A stretch of DNA of 64,000 bases. Source: Pelecanus crispus (taxonomy: Eukaryota; Chordata; Aves; Pelecaniformes; Pelecanidae). This document shows, piece after piece, positions 11,990-39,210 of this stretch; position 1 is the stretch's first letter; each line of letters opens with the position of its first letter. Both the position numbers and the translations under genes were made by a program. Below the pieces are notes generated by a model. It saw only the letters and a list, made by a program, of their open reading frames with translations. It was not told where the DNA came from and did not search any database. Location: positions 1,116,001 through 1,180,000 of the forward strand of contig NC_134662.1 of the NCBI RefSeq assembly GCF_030463565.1, given 5' to 3'.

Positions 11990-14900
11990 CGGTATGATTT
12001 GGCAATCTTTATATCCACAATACATCATAACCATGCACAAAAATCAAGTGATGTGTGTATTTACAGAGTGAATTGCACTTAACACAGGAACCAGGAATAA
12101 AAGTAAATGAAAGGAACCTCTCTTCTGGGTTGCATAAAGGCCCAGCGCTATTTATAGCCCACGAAGCCTGATAGACAACACTACTGTGCATTACCTGACC
12201 AGTTTAAAATGAGAAATTACTGTTACTTACTGAAACAGTGCAGCCCTGGAGATACCCATTTCATTGCATCATTCCATTAATCACCATTCAAACTCTATTA
12301 TCTATTAAGAGTCTATTAAGAGAGTCTGCAAGTCAAAAGAATCCAACCTCAGCCCTGACTCACTGTATTTTACTTGAAGGACAGTTAGTCTTCACCTCCA
12401 ATTGCTTGATTTTTCTTTTCTTATTTGAAATTCAGGCCCCTACCTTTAATACTGTTTTTCCTAGGGTTTTTTTTAATGAAGGAAAGAGGCCTCCCTAAGT
12501 GACTGAGTCACTTCACTAGGATCTTTTTTCTTCTACAGAGTCCAGAACCTCTAAGCAAGTTCTTCCTTCATGCTTGGAAGGGAAACAATCACCGAGCACA
12601 GGTAAGACTCAACCATTAACAGCCCACAAATCACATCCACAACTCTGGAAGCATGCAGGAATCAAAGCGTCAGGAAGTAAAAATACCTACTGTACATTTT
12701 TCCAAGCAGCTTTTGGTAAGTGACCGTCTCAAAAGGCACAGACCAATCCTTACCATCCTGGCACGTCCAGCTGAGAGCGCTCTCCTGTTCACACAAGAAA
12801 CCGCATTACCAGCCTTTCCACATACTGTGGGGTCATTACAAGTGATCTAACAGCACAGCACCCAAACAGGGGATCTCTACACTGCAGCAATCCTCCTCCT
12901 GCTTCTAACCTGCTCAAAGTGCTGAGAAGCAGCCGCAGGGGGAAGAAGGGATCATAGTGCCTTCTCCTTCTACCAAATTTTCGTGCTCTCCACAGCATGC
13001 ACAAAAATCTTTTGAACGAAGTAGCAAGCAGTCACTCATCAACTGGATTTTTACATTTATACAAGTATAGAGCTTTAAAACTTTCCTATGAGCCAAACTT
13101 TCTTGTGCTGTGCAGGCAACAGACAAACTCTCAGGTGGAGATCCCAGACTTTAACTCACCTAGTCTGTAAGCAGCTGACTCAATAGGAAAAGAAGTTAGA
13201 CTGAGGCAGTCTACCCAATGAATTTATTTTACCAATTACCTGTTTGTGTGCTCACCACCAAATCACTTCTGATGTGTGAATTTTGGCCTTTACTCTCCCC
13301 ATAATTAACAGGGTAGTTCACAGAAAAGACCCCTGTCTAATTCTACCTTGGAGGACCTGTTCTAAATATCAGCAGGAGCCTTCAACTGAGGTTTATATTA
13401 CTGACACTGGGTGGTTAGCACCCAGTGCTTTTTAGTGTTATTTTTCAACAGTTAAATGAATGTCATCCTCAACATCCAAGTAAAGCAAGTATAGCACATG
13501 TTCCTTCTTTCACAGGCAGCTTCCCTGTCATCAGGAGTTTTACATAAGCCAAATTCTGCCTTCAAACCTCTTATGGCAGACAAAAGAGAGCTGCAACCTT
13601 TTCTGTTTTCCTGGCAGTAATACTGAGAGACGCAGAGCCAGCGAAGTTGCAGTATGAAGCAGTCCAGGTGAGGTTACACTTAACAGTTATTTTCACATCA
13701 GGAAAGCATGGTTAAGGAGTCTGGCCTATCGGAGAGCTGCTTTGAATGTCAGACAGCTCTTCAACAGCTCAAGCTTCCTCAGGATTCCTCCACGTCTTCC
13801 CTCTGCAATTTCAGTAGCCATCACCAACAGTGGGCTGGGTTGTAGCTACAGCTTGAGGAGTGCGCAGTGCTTTCAGCAGGACACCAGGGTACTCAAGATC
13901 AAAAGCATTTTCCCCTGTCTATGCACAGAAGATGGTTTTACCAGGCAGAACTGGTCCACTGTCCTTTTTCTATTGGCACTAATGGCCCTGTGCTTAGACT
14001 AGGCAAGCGTGTCTCAAACGCACAGAAGGGCTGTGTCTCTAACTGCCTGGAGAGCAGCACAGCAATCTGGGAAAGAGTCAATACCTAGTCTAATAAACTG
14101 AGTGACCACAGCAGATAAAACCACCACTTAGCTTACAGCACTCACATAAGCTGTGTGTGTGTACATGTGCATGCACACACACGCTTCCCACACCTCAGGT
14201 ATACCAAACAGTCCTGCAGCAAGAGGTCTTTCCACGTCACACAACAGATCTCAAAAACAACCCAACCCCCGGCATGAGCAGTATGGGTCCAAGGTCCACC
14301 TGCTCTAAGGGGGCTTTGGTCAGCGCACAATGAAGCTGTACAAGGTCTCTTCAATACCCATTCAATTTAGCAGCACTTAAGCCCTAGACATGAACCTTTT
14401 GTTGGGAGTCTGAGGCATAGTTTAGAGCCTTCCACAAAAGTCAAAGAGTAAAGAAAATCTTTTAAGAGACAAGGAAGTGACTAAACTGCTTCTCAGCTTC
14501 TTATACCAGGCCAGATTGATTATAGAAACTTCATGTTAAGAACAGGATTTGCAGAGTAAACATGTTAATACATCACCCTGAACTAGTAAGTCTTCTTAAC
14601 AGCATGATTCTTCCTCACACTATTCAACTCATTTCTTTATAAAATGTTTTGTTCAAAATTAAGGAGCCCAGCTCCACTAGTCTCCACCTGTTCTTGAATG
14701 AAATATTTTCAATATCTCAGAAATTTCCATTCTCTCTGACGGTGTGCTCATCTGCCAGCCTTCTAAATACTGACCGCACATCACATTCTGGTCTAGGACC
14801 ACCAAAAAGGAGACATCTCCAGCTCCCAATGGCCGCACCTTCTCTCAACAGAATGCTATTAAAGTAAATACCAAGTGTTGAAAGTGCTTCCCAAACTGAG

Positions 14901-15129
14901 ACACCCTTAGGACAGAGCACTGTGATGCCTAAAAAGGAATTCATATCCTCATTCAATGGGATTAGGCTGCAAGCATGCACCCCTTCACCTTGAATGTATC
15001 CTCTAAGGAAAGTTGAAAAGTGGAAGTGCTAGGCACCACGTGCACCCTTTGCTGTGAACTATAGCCCTCTAGTGCATTCAGTACAAAATTAAAGGCATTG
15101 GTCTAGAAATCCTATAAAAGAAAAGCCAT
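11990..15129. other. AT-rich intergenic region downstream of RAB11B
   Basis: Normal-composition sequence between the orphan CpG island and the likely end of RAB11B. There are no recognisable exons or transposons. A TG/CA dinucleotide patch lies at about 14150-14185. Another minus-strand AATAAA lies at 13228-13223, and ATTAAA motifs lie near 12440-12475, so a longer RAB11B 3' UTR reaching further left cannot be excluded. Confidence 0.45.
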
Positions 15130-16797
15130 CAGAGTTAACCGCCCTTAGTTTTATTACATAACCAGACAGAACAGTTGAGACTGGAATGTCAGATTTCCCC
15201 TTCAAGCACAATTCAGTTTCATATTTGCTTTGTATCAGGAAAAAAAAAAATCAACTCACTAATATGCAGGTAGGATTCATCAAGTGAGGTATGGTCTCAG
15301 AATACAGAGCAAAAATTCACTGCAAATTGCTTCACTAGCTTTCAGAGAGCAGCAGATGGTCTCCAACTCTTCCTGTAGATAGTTTCACCCAGTATTTGCC
15401 TCATCACAACATTCAGCGTATACCGGAGGGGATGCAAGTGTGTAAGAGCTAGTGAATGATGAAAAGCCATCATAGAAGATTTTCACAAGCTAGCAAGAGA
15501 CTGACGACACAAAGTTATGGTAACATTCTTCCCATTCAGCAAAACAAAAGTATTATAGTAGTTAGCCCTGCTGATGACAAATCTGTTACATCAGGTGAAG
15601 TACAATCATTTGAGAATTACAGTCTGCAATTCAGTAAAACAGAATAAGAAGGAAACAACAGGTTAGTAGTTATTATGTGAAATCTTAATATTATGCATTT
15701 TAGTAGAGGTCAAGAAGATTATGCACAAGGTCAATAGTGAAAGGTCATGAAGAGAAAGTTCAAGATGCTATGGTTCTGCAGAAGTTTTACAAAATGTATA
15801 AAGTATTGTGTTTCTCTACAACAACCAAAACCCTTACAAGTGCAGGTATATACATGACATGAAAATATTGCTTCACTCACTCAAACAGGGATAGGAGAGA
15901 TCTAGAGAAAAAGCAGCATGCAAAAAAGTCCTGGAACTATAGAAGATCCTGCTTTCAGACACTGATCTACAGTACAAAATAAGCCTACTTGTACAGGTTG
16001 CAAAAGGTTTCCGAAATCAATATGCTGGCACTTACTGTACAATAATGTTAACTGATTAACATAAGCCATGAATAAATATTAAGCCACTTCATAAAGCCTG
16101 CACAAGCAGCACAGGCATTCATGGTGGCAGAGAAAGCAATGCAGACATACTTCATTGTTCCCAAATAAGAATAGAGAAAGATTTCCCAAGCAGGAAATGG
16201 TAAACTATGCAGCCAGACTAACTGTATTAGGGGTAATTACATAATAAGTAATGTTATTTTCAACAGCTTTCTTATGTGTGTGCAGCCACTAAAAACCTCA
16301 CTGTGAGACTTTATCAAGACAGAAAACAGAGCATTTGGTAGGATAGCTATTTTCTTTTCAATTTCTCCCCCATGTTTACAGAAACACAAGAAAAAAAAGA
16401 ATCTGACTATGGGAGGAAAAAAACCTTGTCACCTAAATGTAGTTATTTCTTCAACTGTTATAGTCAAGTCCCCATGGTTTCTCTCCCAGAAAAAAAAACC
16501 CAAAACCATCTGAGGAGAGTGTTTCATGGGATAATATGCAGCAGCAGATGTTCCAACACAAACATGTCTATCAGATCAGTGCCTACATTTCAAGCCCAAA
16601 AGTCACCACATTGAAGGGAATTTCAGAGGCAGGGGAACGTTAGCCCTACAATTAAAGCTCTAAGATGAAAGGGGGGACTTGGGAATGGGGTAAAGGAGGG
16701 AAGAGGGAGTCACTGAATCACAGGAGATAAGAAGTGCACACAAGTTTCTAAATGAAGCACAGACGAAGTGAAGGGCACAAGAGTCATCTACAGTAGG
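15130..16797 (-). other. Probable RAB11B 3' untranslated region
   Basis: This stretch runs from the TGA stop at 16800-16798 to just past the AATAAA at 15155-15150. It has no coding features or repeats and is AT-rich, as vertebrate 3' UTRs often are. The left limit rests only on the polyadenylation signal. Confidence 0.45.
15150..15155 (-). terminator. Probable RAB11B polyadenylation signal
   Basis: On the minus strand AATAAA occurs about 1.64 kb after the RAB11B stop codon, in the context TATGTAATAAAACTAAGG. It is the first exact AATAAA I found downstream of the stop. Transcript data would be needed to confirm its use. Confidence 0.5.
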
Positions 16798-31671
<14,874 letters not shown>

Positions 31672-32029
31672 GGCGATGGCGGCGCCGACCCTCTGGCTGC
31701 CAGGCACCGAGCGCGGCCCAGCCGGGGGGGCCGCTCCCGCCGCCGCCTATCAGCGGCCGCCAGAGCCCGCAGGAGGCGGGCGGCGCGCCAGACCCATCCA
31801 CGACGCCCAACGGGCGACGGGCGCGCCTCTGACTGGCGGGCGGCACTGCCCAATCGAAGGAGGGCAGCTGGGGAGGGGCGGTGCTTGGGTGCCTGGGCCG
31901 GGACCCTGCGAGACGAGGCGGGTCTGGGTTGGGGCGTGGCCTGGGGTGGGAGGGGCGGGGCTTGGAGGACGGGCGGGGCATGGGGCGGGGCCTCGGCGGG
32001 GGCGCGCGGAGCCCAGCACCGCCCGGCGG

Positions 32030-32172
32030 CGGCGGTGGGGGGGGCCCGGCCCCGGTGGGGGGGGTTCGGGCCCGGTGCGGGGGGCCCGGCCCCGGTGCGG
32101 GGGGTTTGGGCCCCGTGCGGGGGTTCGGGCCCGGTGCGGGGGGCCCGGCCCCGGTGCGGGGGGTTCGGGCCG
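32030..32172. repeat. GC-rich minisatellite upstream of RAB11B, about 20-bp unit
   Basis: Roughly seven tandem units alternate between CGGCCCCGGTGCGGGGGG-like and TTCGGGCCCGGTGCGGGG-like forms, giving a higher-order period near 39 bases. The array starts about 360 bases upstream of the RAB11B start codon. It is G-run rich on the plus strand. Confidence 0.8.
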
Positions 32173-32230
32173 GCCCGGGCGCCAGTGCAGCACAGAAAGC
32201 AAGGGGTGGAAGGCCCGGGGGGATGTCCCC

Positions 32231-35200
32231 TAAAAGCACCCAGGCGGTGCTCGGCTGCGGTTCAAAGGCGTCGCTCCCCGCACGCCCGGCTTTGCTTTTC
32301 TCTTCGGGCTGTTCCCCGGGCTGGGGCAGATCCTGCCCCGCGCAGCGCTCAGGGTCTCACCTTCCTGCGCCAAATACCAGCTGAAAAAGCTGTTCTGGCA
32401 AAAAAAGCCCCCGCGCGGTGACACAACTTGTTCTAGGAAAACATTTCCCCTTTTTTTTTCCTGGCATGGCTTGAGTCAATTTCCTGAACGTATCGGTGAT
32501 AACAGCAAAAGGCCATTTCGCCACTCGGGGAGCGCCTCCGAGCAGGATGGCCTTCGCCTTCCCGACGGCAGAGCTGCGGCCGTTCATCCTGCGAGCACAG
32601 CCCAAGCCGGGCCAGCCTCAGAGAGCCGCTTGGAGACCCCAGGGATGAACCCGCTGCTTTGACGACCTCGCTTCCAGTGTTCACCCTATGCAACGTGCCC
32701 CCGCACAGCACCTGCACGCCGGTATCTCGTCCGCCCGTTTAATGCGTTTGATTTGTGGTTGCAACAAACCCTCACGGGGAAGATGATGGCTCCCTCCCTT
32801 CTCTCTATGTGGTGTGCAGGGAAACATGCTCTGCTCATTAAACGGATTTCTCGCTTTTCTGGGCTGCATTCATCATGGCTCATCTGCCCTACTTTCCCCA
32901 GAGGAGTCTTTAGCCGGCTAAAGGATTAGTGGGTCTCCAGTCTCACACAGGAGCAAGGCTGAGACAGTGGGGAGGAAAAAAAATGGCTTTGGACTTATTT
33001 TTGCCAGCCTTGGGAGATGCTCAATGTGTGAGCAGGGGGCAGGGAAGGGGGAGATGGTGGTTCAGACCCTCCGGACTGTGTGTCACTGAGATGCCCTCGA
33101 CTTCCCCCAGACACCCTGGGCAGGCAGGATCGTGGTTTCTAATTTCATTTCCCAAATATAAGTGGTAATAAATGTGTGGGAGCATGAGAAGAGGCAGCAT
33201 CCAGACTAACAGCTGTCTATCGGTGGGGCTATCCAGCTCCTGCTCAGTGAAAAGCATTCTTTTTGTGAACCAGGCTCTGAAAACAGGGTGAGAAACAGAG
33301 CTTGCTGCCGTGTGGGAAATGCCTCTAGGCATCCCCATTGCATATCAGGCAATGGAAGCAGCTGGGAAGGAAAACCAAAAATTCATAGAACCAGGCTCTA
33401 GGGAAGATGCCAACTCCAACCTAGCAGTGGGTCAGGCCAGTTGCTCCTCTCTGACAGTGACTGCTGAAGAAGCGTGGAGGAAATCTTCCTTTTGGTGCTC
33501 AGCAGGGGGCACTGGGCTTTTAAACCTTCCCATGTCGAAGGGAGTTTTAACAACCAGGATCTGCAGGAAGGCGTTACCCCTTTCTCCTCTTGATGCTGTT
33601 CGTATCCCTGCAGGACCACAGCAAGCGGCCCTGTTGAGTAATGACTAGAGCACACCCAGGGATGTCGCGCATCCAACCGATGAAGAGTTAAATAGCATCA
33701 GGAGGAGCAAAGCTGGAACATGTTGGATGCAGAATCTCCTGGGAAGGGAAATTATCCCATGCTGAGTTTTCCACACCTGATAATGCCGCATCCAGTGAGT
33801 GGCTGGGTGAAAGGCAGGAGAGGAGGGTGCCTCCTTGCTGATCTTGCAAATGAGGCCTTCGCTTCCCTCACTTTGTTCTGGTTAAAATAGGCACAGCAGA
33901 AGTAAAATATCTTATTTTCATTATTACAAATAGCTTAATTGGTTCTGAACTGAATATTGGGTGTGCGGGGGGGGGGGGGGGGGGTGTTTAAAAAAAACCC
34001 AAAGCTTTTTTTTATTGGTTTGGATGGAAATTACTTTCTTCTTTTCTTCTTCCAATACCTGGGAATTTTTGCCATAAGTTTTAAAGAGCAATATATGACC
34101 GAGGTATCCTTGTGAGTGCCATCCAGCTCCAAAATCCCCTGGGGTAGAGTTTTAACATGGGCTGCAGGCAGTGAAGGTGATGACTTGGTGTTAGGGAAGG
34201 GATGCTGCCCCAGGGCGATGTGGTGTGAAGCATGAGCCCGGAGTCCCTGCATTCTTTGCCCTCAGGAGTCCCCCAGGCTCATGGTATGTTTGGTGTTGGA
34301 GCATTGGTGTCATGTCACCAAAACCAGCCATGTGTCACTGGTTGTTGACAGGTCAATGCATTTACAGACCCTTTCTGGAAATCACACGAGTGTTCTCAAA
34401 TTGGTCGCCTCAGTCAGCAGAGGTCCTACAAGCCCCTAATATTTTCTTGACCTATGCTGGGGCACACACCGTTAAAAGCACACAGGCCTATGCCATCTGT
34501 TTCTTTTTTTTACATGATAAAAACTTACTCAAAATTGTCACCCAAGATGCTGCTTCTTGTCCTGGGTGCCTCAGCCCCTGCAGTGCCCCAGGGTGCAGCT
34601 GCCTGCCTGGGATACTTGAGCCAGGAGTTCCCCTTCCCACCCTCTTAGTGGGATCTGGTCCTCTGGGTGTCTGTGAGCACCCTCGAGGGAGCCACCCCAG
34701 AATACTCTGCTTGGGAAGTGTCCCTAGAAAGGGTGCAGGTGCTTGCAAAGCTGTGCCAGACACATCCACGGGAAACTCGATTTGTGCTCGATGCTGCTGA
34801 GCCCCAGCAGAAGAGCTGAAGTTACTGGGAAGACTGGGAGAGTCCTGATGCCCCAGTGTCCGCCAGGCACCTGAGGCATTTGGAGCGAGGGACAGCTTTG
34901 AAAGCATGACTCTCGCTGGCGCTGGCAAGGCCGAGGGTCAGGCCCTGGGCTGGAGGGTGCCTGGGGACTGTCACTGGGTGGAGAACTTCTCTTGTTACTA
35001 ATTTGCCGTTTCTTGGCTTTGCACCACGTTTCAGATTCAAGCAGGGATTTGCCTTTTTTGTTTCATTGTAGTGCTCTGCGGCAGCCGCACTGGCAGTGGG
35101 GGGCTCAGGGCAATGCCTTTGGCTTTCCCCCTCCAGTGTCTCGGTGCCAGCGGTGCAGGGCGCTCAGCCCGTCCACCCAAGCTGGCGCAGCACTATGTAT

Positions 35201-35978
35201 GCACAAACACCTTCCCTTTTTGCCAAACTTTGCAAAGAGCAATTTGGATTCCGCTGTTGTATAAAAAAGGGCTTGAGACCACCCTGTTGGATGTCCCGGT
35301 GGTTGTTTCTGCCATTCAGATGCAGGCTGGATTTGAAGGGGCCTCTGTGCAGCGGGTTGGGTCTCTCCTCACTTTCTGGGGCCACCAAACGCAGCTGGGT
35401 CAGGATATCGGTACCTGATGTGCAACGTCTTCTTGATCTAACGATGCTCTGCGAGAGCCCCCAGGTCCAAGGCAGCTGCAGTTCAATCTACTTCTACTAA
35501 TGAGTCCGAGCCCCATGTTGAGGCACGCGCCAGCCCCGTGTCACCCTGCTGGCCCGCAGCCCCAGGCTGTCCTGCAGCGCTCCTCACCCCGAAAAGCCCT
35601 GTCCCAGCATGTCCAGACCCCACAGCCTTTAGCTGCCCGGCATGTGCTAAGCTCGGGCCCCACCACCGCCTTCAGCACAGCCCCTCCAAGCACGCAAAAC
35701 AAGCAACAGCCCTTCTTTTCAGCTGCTCGGTGAGGTTTTGCTGGGAGGGCTCGAAGCCCTGGGTGGACCATCATGTCAGGAGCTGCTGCGGGGCCGCAGG
35801 CTGGCACAGCACGTCACGGCCCGTACAGGAGCGATGGCCGATTTTGGGGAGCAGCGGCATTTCGGAACCCGGAGGATGTCGGTGCCGTTTCTGTCGCTGT
35901 CGCTGGAGGGAGCTGCCCCACCCTTCACGGGGCTTCCCGACGGCACGGCAGGCTGCAGTTCCGGTAGTTGCTGAAAAT
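32231..35978. other. Intergenic region between RAB11B and ANGPTL4 (right-hand part)
   Basis: No exons or transposons recognised. It includes an 18-base homopolymer G run (33967-33984). Frames of up to 190 codons occur but show no family resemblance. In human this interval gives rise to an antisense lncRNA (RAB11B-AS1); nothing here allows a lncRNA to be called. Confidence 0.5.
33967..33984. repeat. Homopolymer run of 18 G
   Basis: Eighteen uninterrupted G residues are followed by T and then an A-run. Such runs are prone to sequencing-length errors. Confidence 0.9.
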
Positions 35979-36214
35979 CATAGAATCATAGAATCATCTA
36001 GGTTGGAAAAGACCTTTAAGATCATCCAGGCCAACCATTAACCTAACATTACCAAGTCCACACTAAACCAATTAAGGGCAGACTAGACTAAACCATGTCC
36101 CCAAGTGCCACCTCTGCCCGTTTTTCGAACGCTTTCAGGAATGGGGACTCCACCACCTCTCTGGGCAGCCTGTTCCAATGCTTGACCACTCTTTCCATGA
36201 AGAAATTAGGACTC
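35979..36214 (-). mobile_element. CR1 LINE 3' fragment, minus orientation
   Basis: It begins on the plus strand with reversed ATTCTATG tail units (CATAGAATCATAGAATCAT) and reads leftward as a CR1 3' end. The minus strand translates the ORF2 C-terminus ([17 protein letters not shown]), a typical CR1 signature, and the 3' UTR follows. It is 5'-truncated like most CR1 copies. It is close in sequence to the copy at 50450-50730, including the TTTAGTCTAGTCT variant, so both belong to one subfamily. Confidence 0.92.
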
Positions 36215-37600
36215 CAGGGGGATTTCAGATGAAAACAGAGAGCCAGGACTGGCCCCTTCTGCAGAGGGACCTTGGAAGGGCCCCGGGACGCCACACACTC
36301 CGGCATGGGACCTGTGGTCGGGGGGCATTGACACAGATGGGACATGGAGACTGGCGCAGCCAAGCAGGGCAAGACCGAGACACAGGAGAAAGCAGCGGCT
36401 GTAGTTCCTGGGCTAGGCAAGATTTGGGCCATTTAGCCTTCCCCCGGCTGGTGTTTGGTACCAGCTGGCATCGTCCTCCTGGCACCTCCTGTAGATGCTG
36501 AAGATTAAATGCACCACAAGGGAGCAAACCCCAGATCTACCAAAAAAAACCCCAGCAACAAATAAATACAGCATATCTCCTTCACCAGTTTCTATTTGAT
36601 GCATAAAGTCTAATCACTTTAGCATCCAGACTAAAACACAGCACTCCAGTATCTGCTGGTGCACCCAGGGACTAAACAAGGTTTGAATTAAGCAAATGGA
36701 ACATTAAAAATGTATTTCTGAATGCAAGAGTGAGCAGATAGATAGCACAGAGGGCTAACAAATGGGTTCATGCAATTGTGCTTGGGGCTATCATTAACCC
36801 CAGGTTTTTCCCCAGGGAAGGAGGACAGACACAGGAGTTGGGGCCACATTTAGGTACATCAGGTATTTATACAGCTGCTCTAGGGGACTAGAGCAGTCTC
36901 TTGTCTCTTCCTTCTGTAATGAGCAATTTTTGTCCCCCTTCCTTGACCAGGTAAAGAAGCACTTGCTATTTTCTCCATCTCTGGTATCATGTCTAGGATT
37001 GTGAGCACAGCTGGAGTTTACCCTCCATCATCTTCAAGGCCTCCGCTCCATCCCCAGCTCACTTCATTCCTACATATGTAATCATTCCCCAGAAGCTGCA
37101 ATAAATGCTTTTGGAGATGACTATGCATCTATGGTATGAGTAGGTAAAAGGCTACTATACTTACTGGGGCTTGTGCTGATCAGCTCTGACTTTAATCCAT
37201 CCAGATAATTCAGACCTCAGCCTCTGCTCTTGTCCAAGCTGTTGGCACAGGGTTTTCAGCCAGCTACAAGGAATATCTCCCTGGTGCAAAGGTCTGCCAC
37301 CAGGGAATAAGAGCCATCTCATCATCACTTGTAAACTTGCTGCCCCAGGGCCTGATTTCCAGAGGGAAAAGAAATTTAGAAGGCCATAAGCTTCAAACAG
37401 ACTAAAAACTACTGCTAGGGGCTATAGCAGGGATTTATCTCAGAGAGCTCCATAAGGCTACAGCTGAACATTGAGGCCAGAAGGAAGCGTAGTGCTCGGG
37501 TCAAACTCCCAACACATAAAGTTTCTGAATCCAGAGTCCTCACATAGCTCCTACACATCTTCTACTGGTAAACCACTGGGCAAATAATCCAGGCAGGACA
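36215..37600. other. Intergenic, nothing recognised
   Basis: AT-richer sequence between the CR1 and the distal AATAAA downstream of ANGPTL4. No coding exon, RNA gene or further repeat was seen. Confidence 0.45.
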
Positions 37601-37614
37601 GTTACAGGCTTGTT

Positions 37615-37620
37615 TTTATT
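37615..37620 (-). terminator. Possible distal ANGPTL4 polyadenylation signal
   Basis: AATAAA on the minus strand, 1.4 kb beyond the ANGPTL4 stop, follows an AT-rich stretch (37640-37820 on plus) containing ATTTA motifs typical of a long unstable 3' UTR. If used, the ANGPTL4 3' UTR would be about 1.4 kb. The proximal signal at 38868-38873 is the stronger candidate. Confidence 0.35.
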
Positions 37621-38849
37621 AAAAGACATCTTCAGAAAAGGTATTTTAGTACAAAAAAAGTTTAAAATACACATACTACAAACTACTTGCTTTTTTTTTC
37701 CCAGCATCAATGTTTATAAATTACACCACATTGTTATTAACACTGCATTTAAATACAGAAACAAATTAAAAAAGGAAATTCATCGACAAGATCCAACATC
37801 CTACAAATGACTATTTACAATATTTAGCAGCTAGGAGCTCTAGCACAGTAGTCAATATGACTTCAATAGGGCAGGATGCTTGGGAAGCCCCAAGACGGCA
37901 GCTTGGCCCTTAACAGTTTTTGGGGACCTGTTTTGCCCACCTCTCCCCAGACACCCACCCCAAAGGCAGAGGCGATGCTGTACATCAAGGGAGTGCAGCT
38001 CTTGCAGAGAAACCCTGTTGTCCCCTGGCCCTTTAGAGCAACTTTTGGGGCATGCATGTGGGACAGTACTACTCACTCTGCAAAGTACAGGGAGTCTGCT
38101 GGGAGAAGGCAGCCCTCCATGCTCCAGGGGGATTTACAGCCGACAGCAGGGCTGGTCCTGCCCAGGGACAGTCACTGCTCTGTACCTGTGCTGTCCTAGC
38201 GCTCATCCTAACCACCCCCAGCAACACTTAACAACTTAAGACTCAGCCCTCCAGGATCTGGCCCTCATGCAACTGGCTGCAGGATCCCATCCATCATCTC
38301 CTGGAGCTGGAAGCAGTTTCCCCAGCTCCTAACAAATTCCAGCACAGCCAGAAATACAGGGCTTCAAAGCCGTGGGGGTCAGGGAAGCCAAGTGAGCCTG
38401 AGGTCCCCTTCTGCACAGGGTGTCCTTCAGCCTTCCCACCAAAACCCATATTCTCAGCGGGCTGAAGTCAGCGGAGGAGGGCCTGCACAGATGGAGCTGC
38501 CAGAGGCTCACTACCCCACAGCACCAGCAGGAGAAAGGAGGCCCTGGGGGCTTTCATGGGAGGATACACAGGACATCATTTGGGAACAGCAGTGAGAGAC
38601 GGGACACAGCGAGGCTCCATACCCAACGCTTGGGTCCAGCGTAGCAAAACACTTCACATGCTCCCCTTCCCCCCCAGCCCCAGCTCACCAAAACCAGCAC
38701 AGAGGTGTTCAGACAGGACAGAAAGCACCAGACAACTTGAACTTGCTGCAACAGCACGTGGCAGGTTGGAAGACCCTTGTGCATGCTCTGGAGGTGGATC
38801 TCCCTGTTGGTGGCTCCTCTTCTGGTTTGGGAGCTCCCATCCAGGGGTT

Positions 38850-39028
38850 TCAGCAACGCAGAGCTGTTTTATTTATAGCTAGGAGCTGTGTCATGCCACT
38901 AAAGGGCTGCTAACCAAGAGAAATGCTCCTTGGGGGACTTCCTGGGGAGGGTGGGTTTGTTTTCTGTAAACACCAAGTGATGGAGCTCAGGTCTGTGCTC
39001 CGCAGAGGTCAAGTCTCAAGTGGCAGCT
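38850..39028 (-). other. Proximal ANGPTL4 3' UTR
   Basis: Sequence from the TAA at 39031-39029 to just past the proximal AATAAA. It has no coding features. A longer isoform using the AATAAA at 37620-37615 is possible. Confidence 0.5.
38868..38873 (-). terminator. Probable ANGPTL4 polyadenylation signal
   Basis: On the minus strand TATAAATAAAACAGC provides AATAAA about 156 bases after the ANGPTL4 stop codon. It is the first such signal downstream and its context is typical. Confidence 0.6.
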
Positions 39029-39210
39029 TTAGGGCTCTGCTTCCAGTGCTGCGGGTTGGATTTTCATAGTGGTTGACTTCAGCGGGTAATACCTGCCTTT
39101 CCATGTCTTCCAGAAGATGCCCTGCTTGCGCTCGTGCCTCTGGCGGGGGATGGAGCGGAAGTACTTCCCATTGAGGTTGGCATGGCCACAGGTGCTGAAC
39201 CACCAGCCAC
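39029..39210 (-). CDS. ANGPTL4: ANGPTL4 coding exon 7 with stop
   Basis: A 182-nt exon after GCCTTGGTAG ends at the TAA at 39031-39029. It encodes residues 418-477 ([20 protein letters not shown]...[14 protein letters not shown]...TTMKIQP), the most diagnostic ANGPTL4 stretch. Cys425 pairs with Cys412. Confidence 0.97.
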
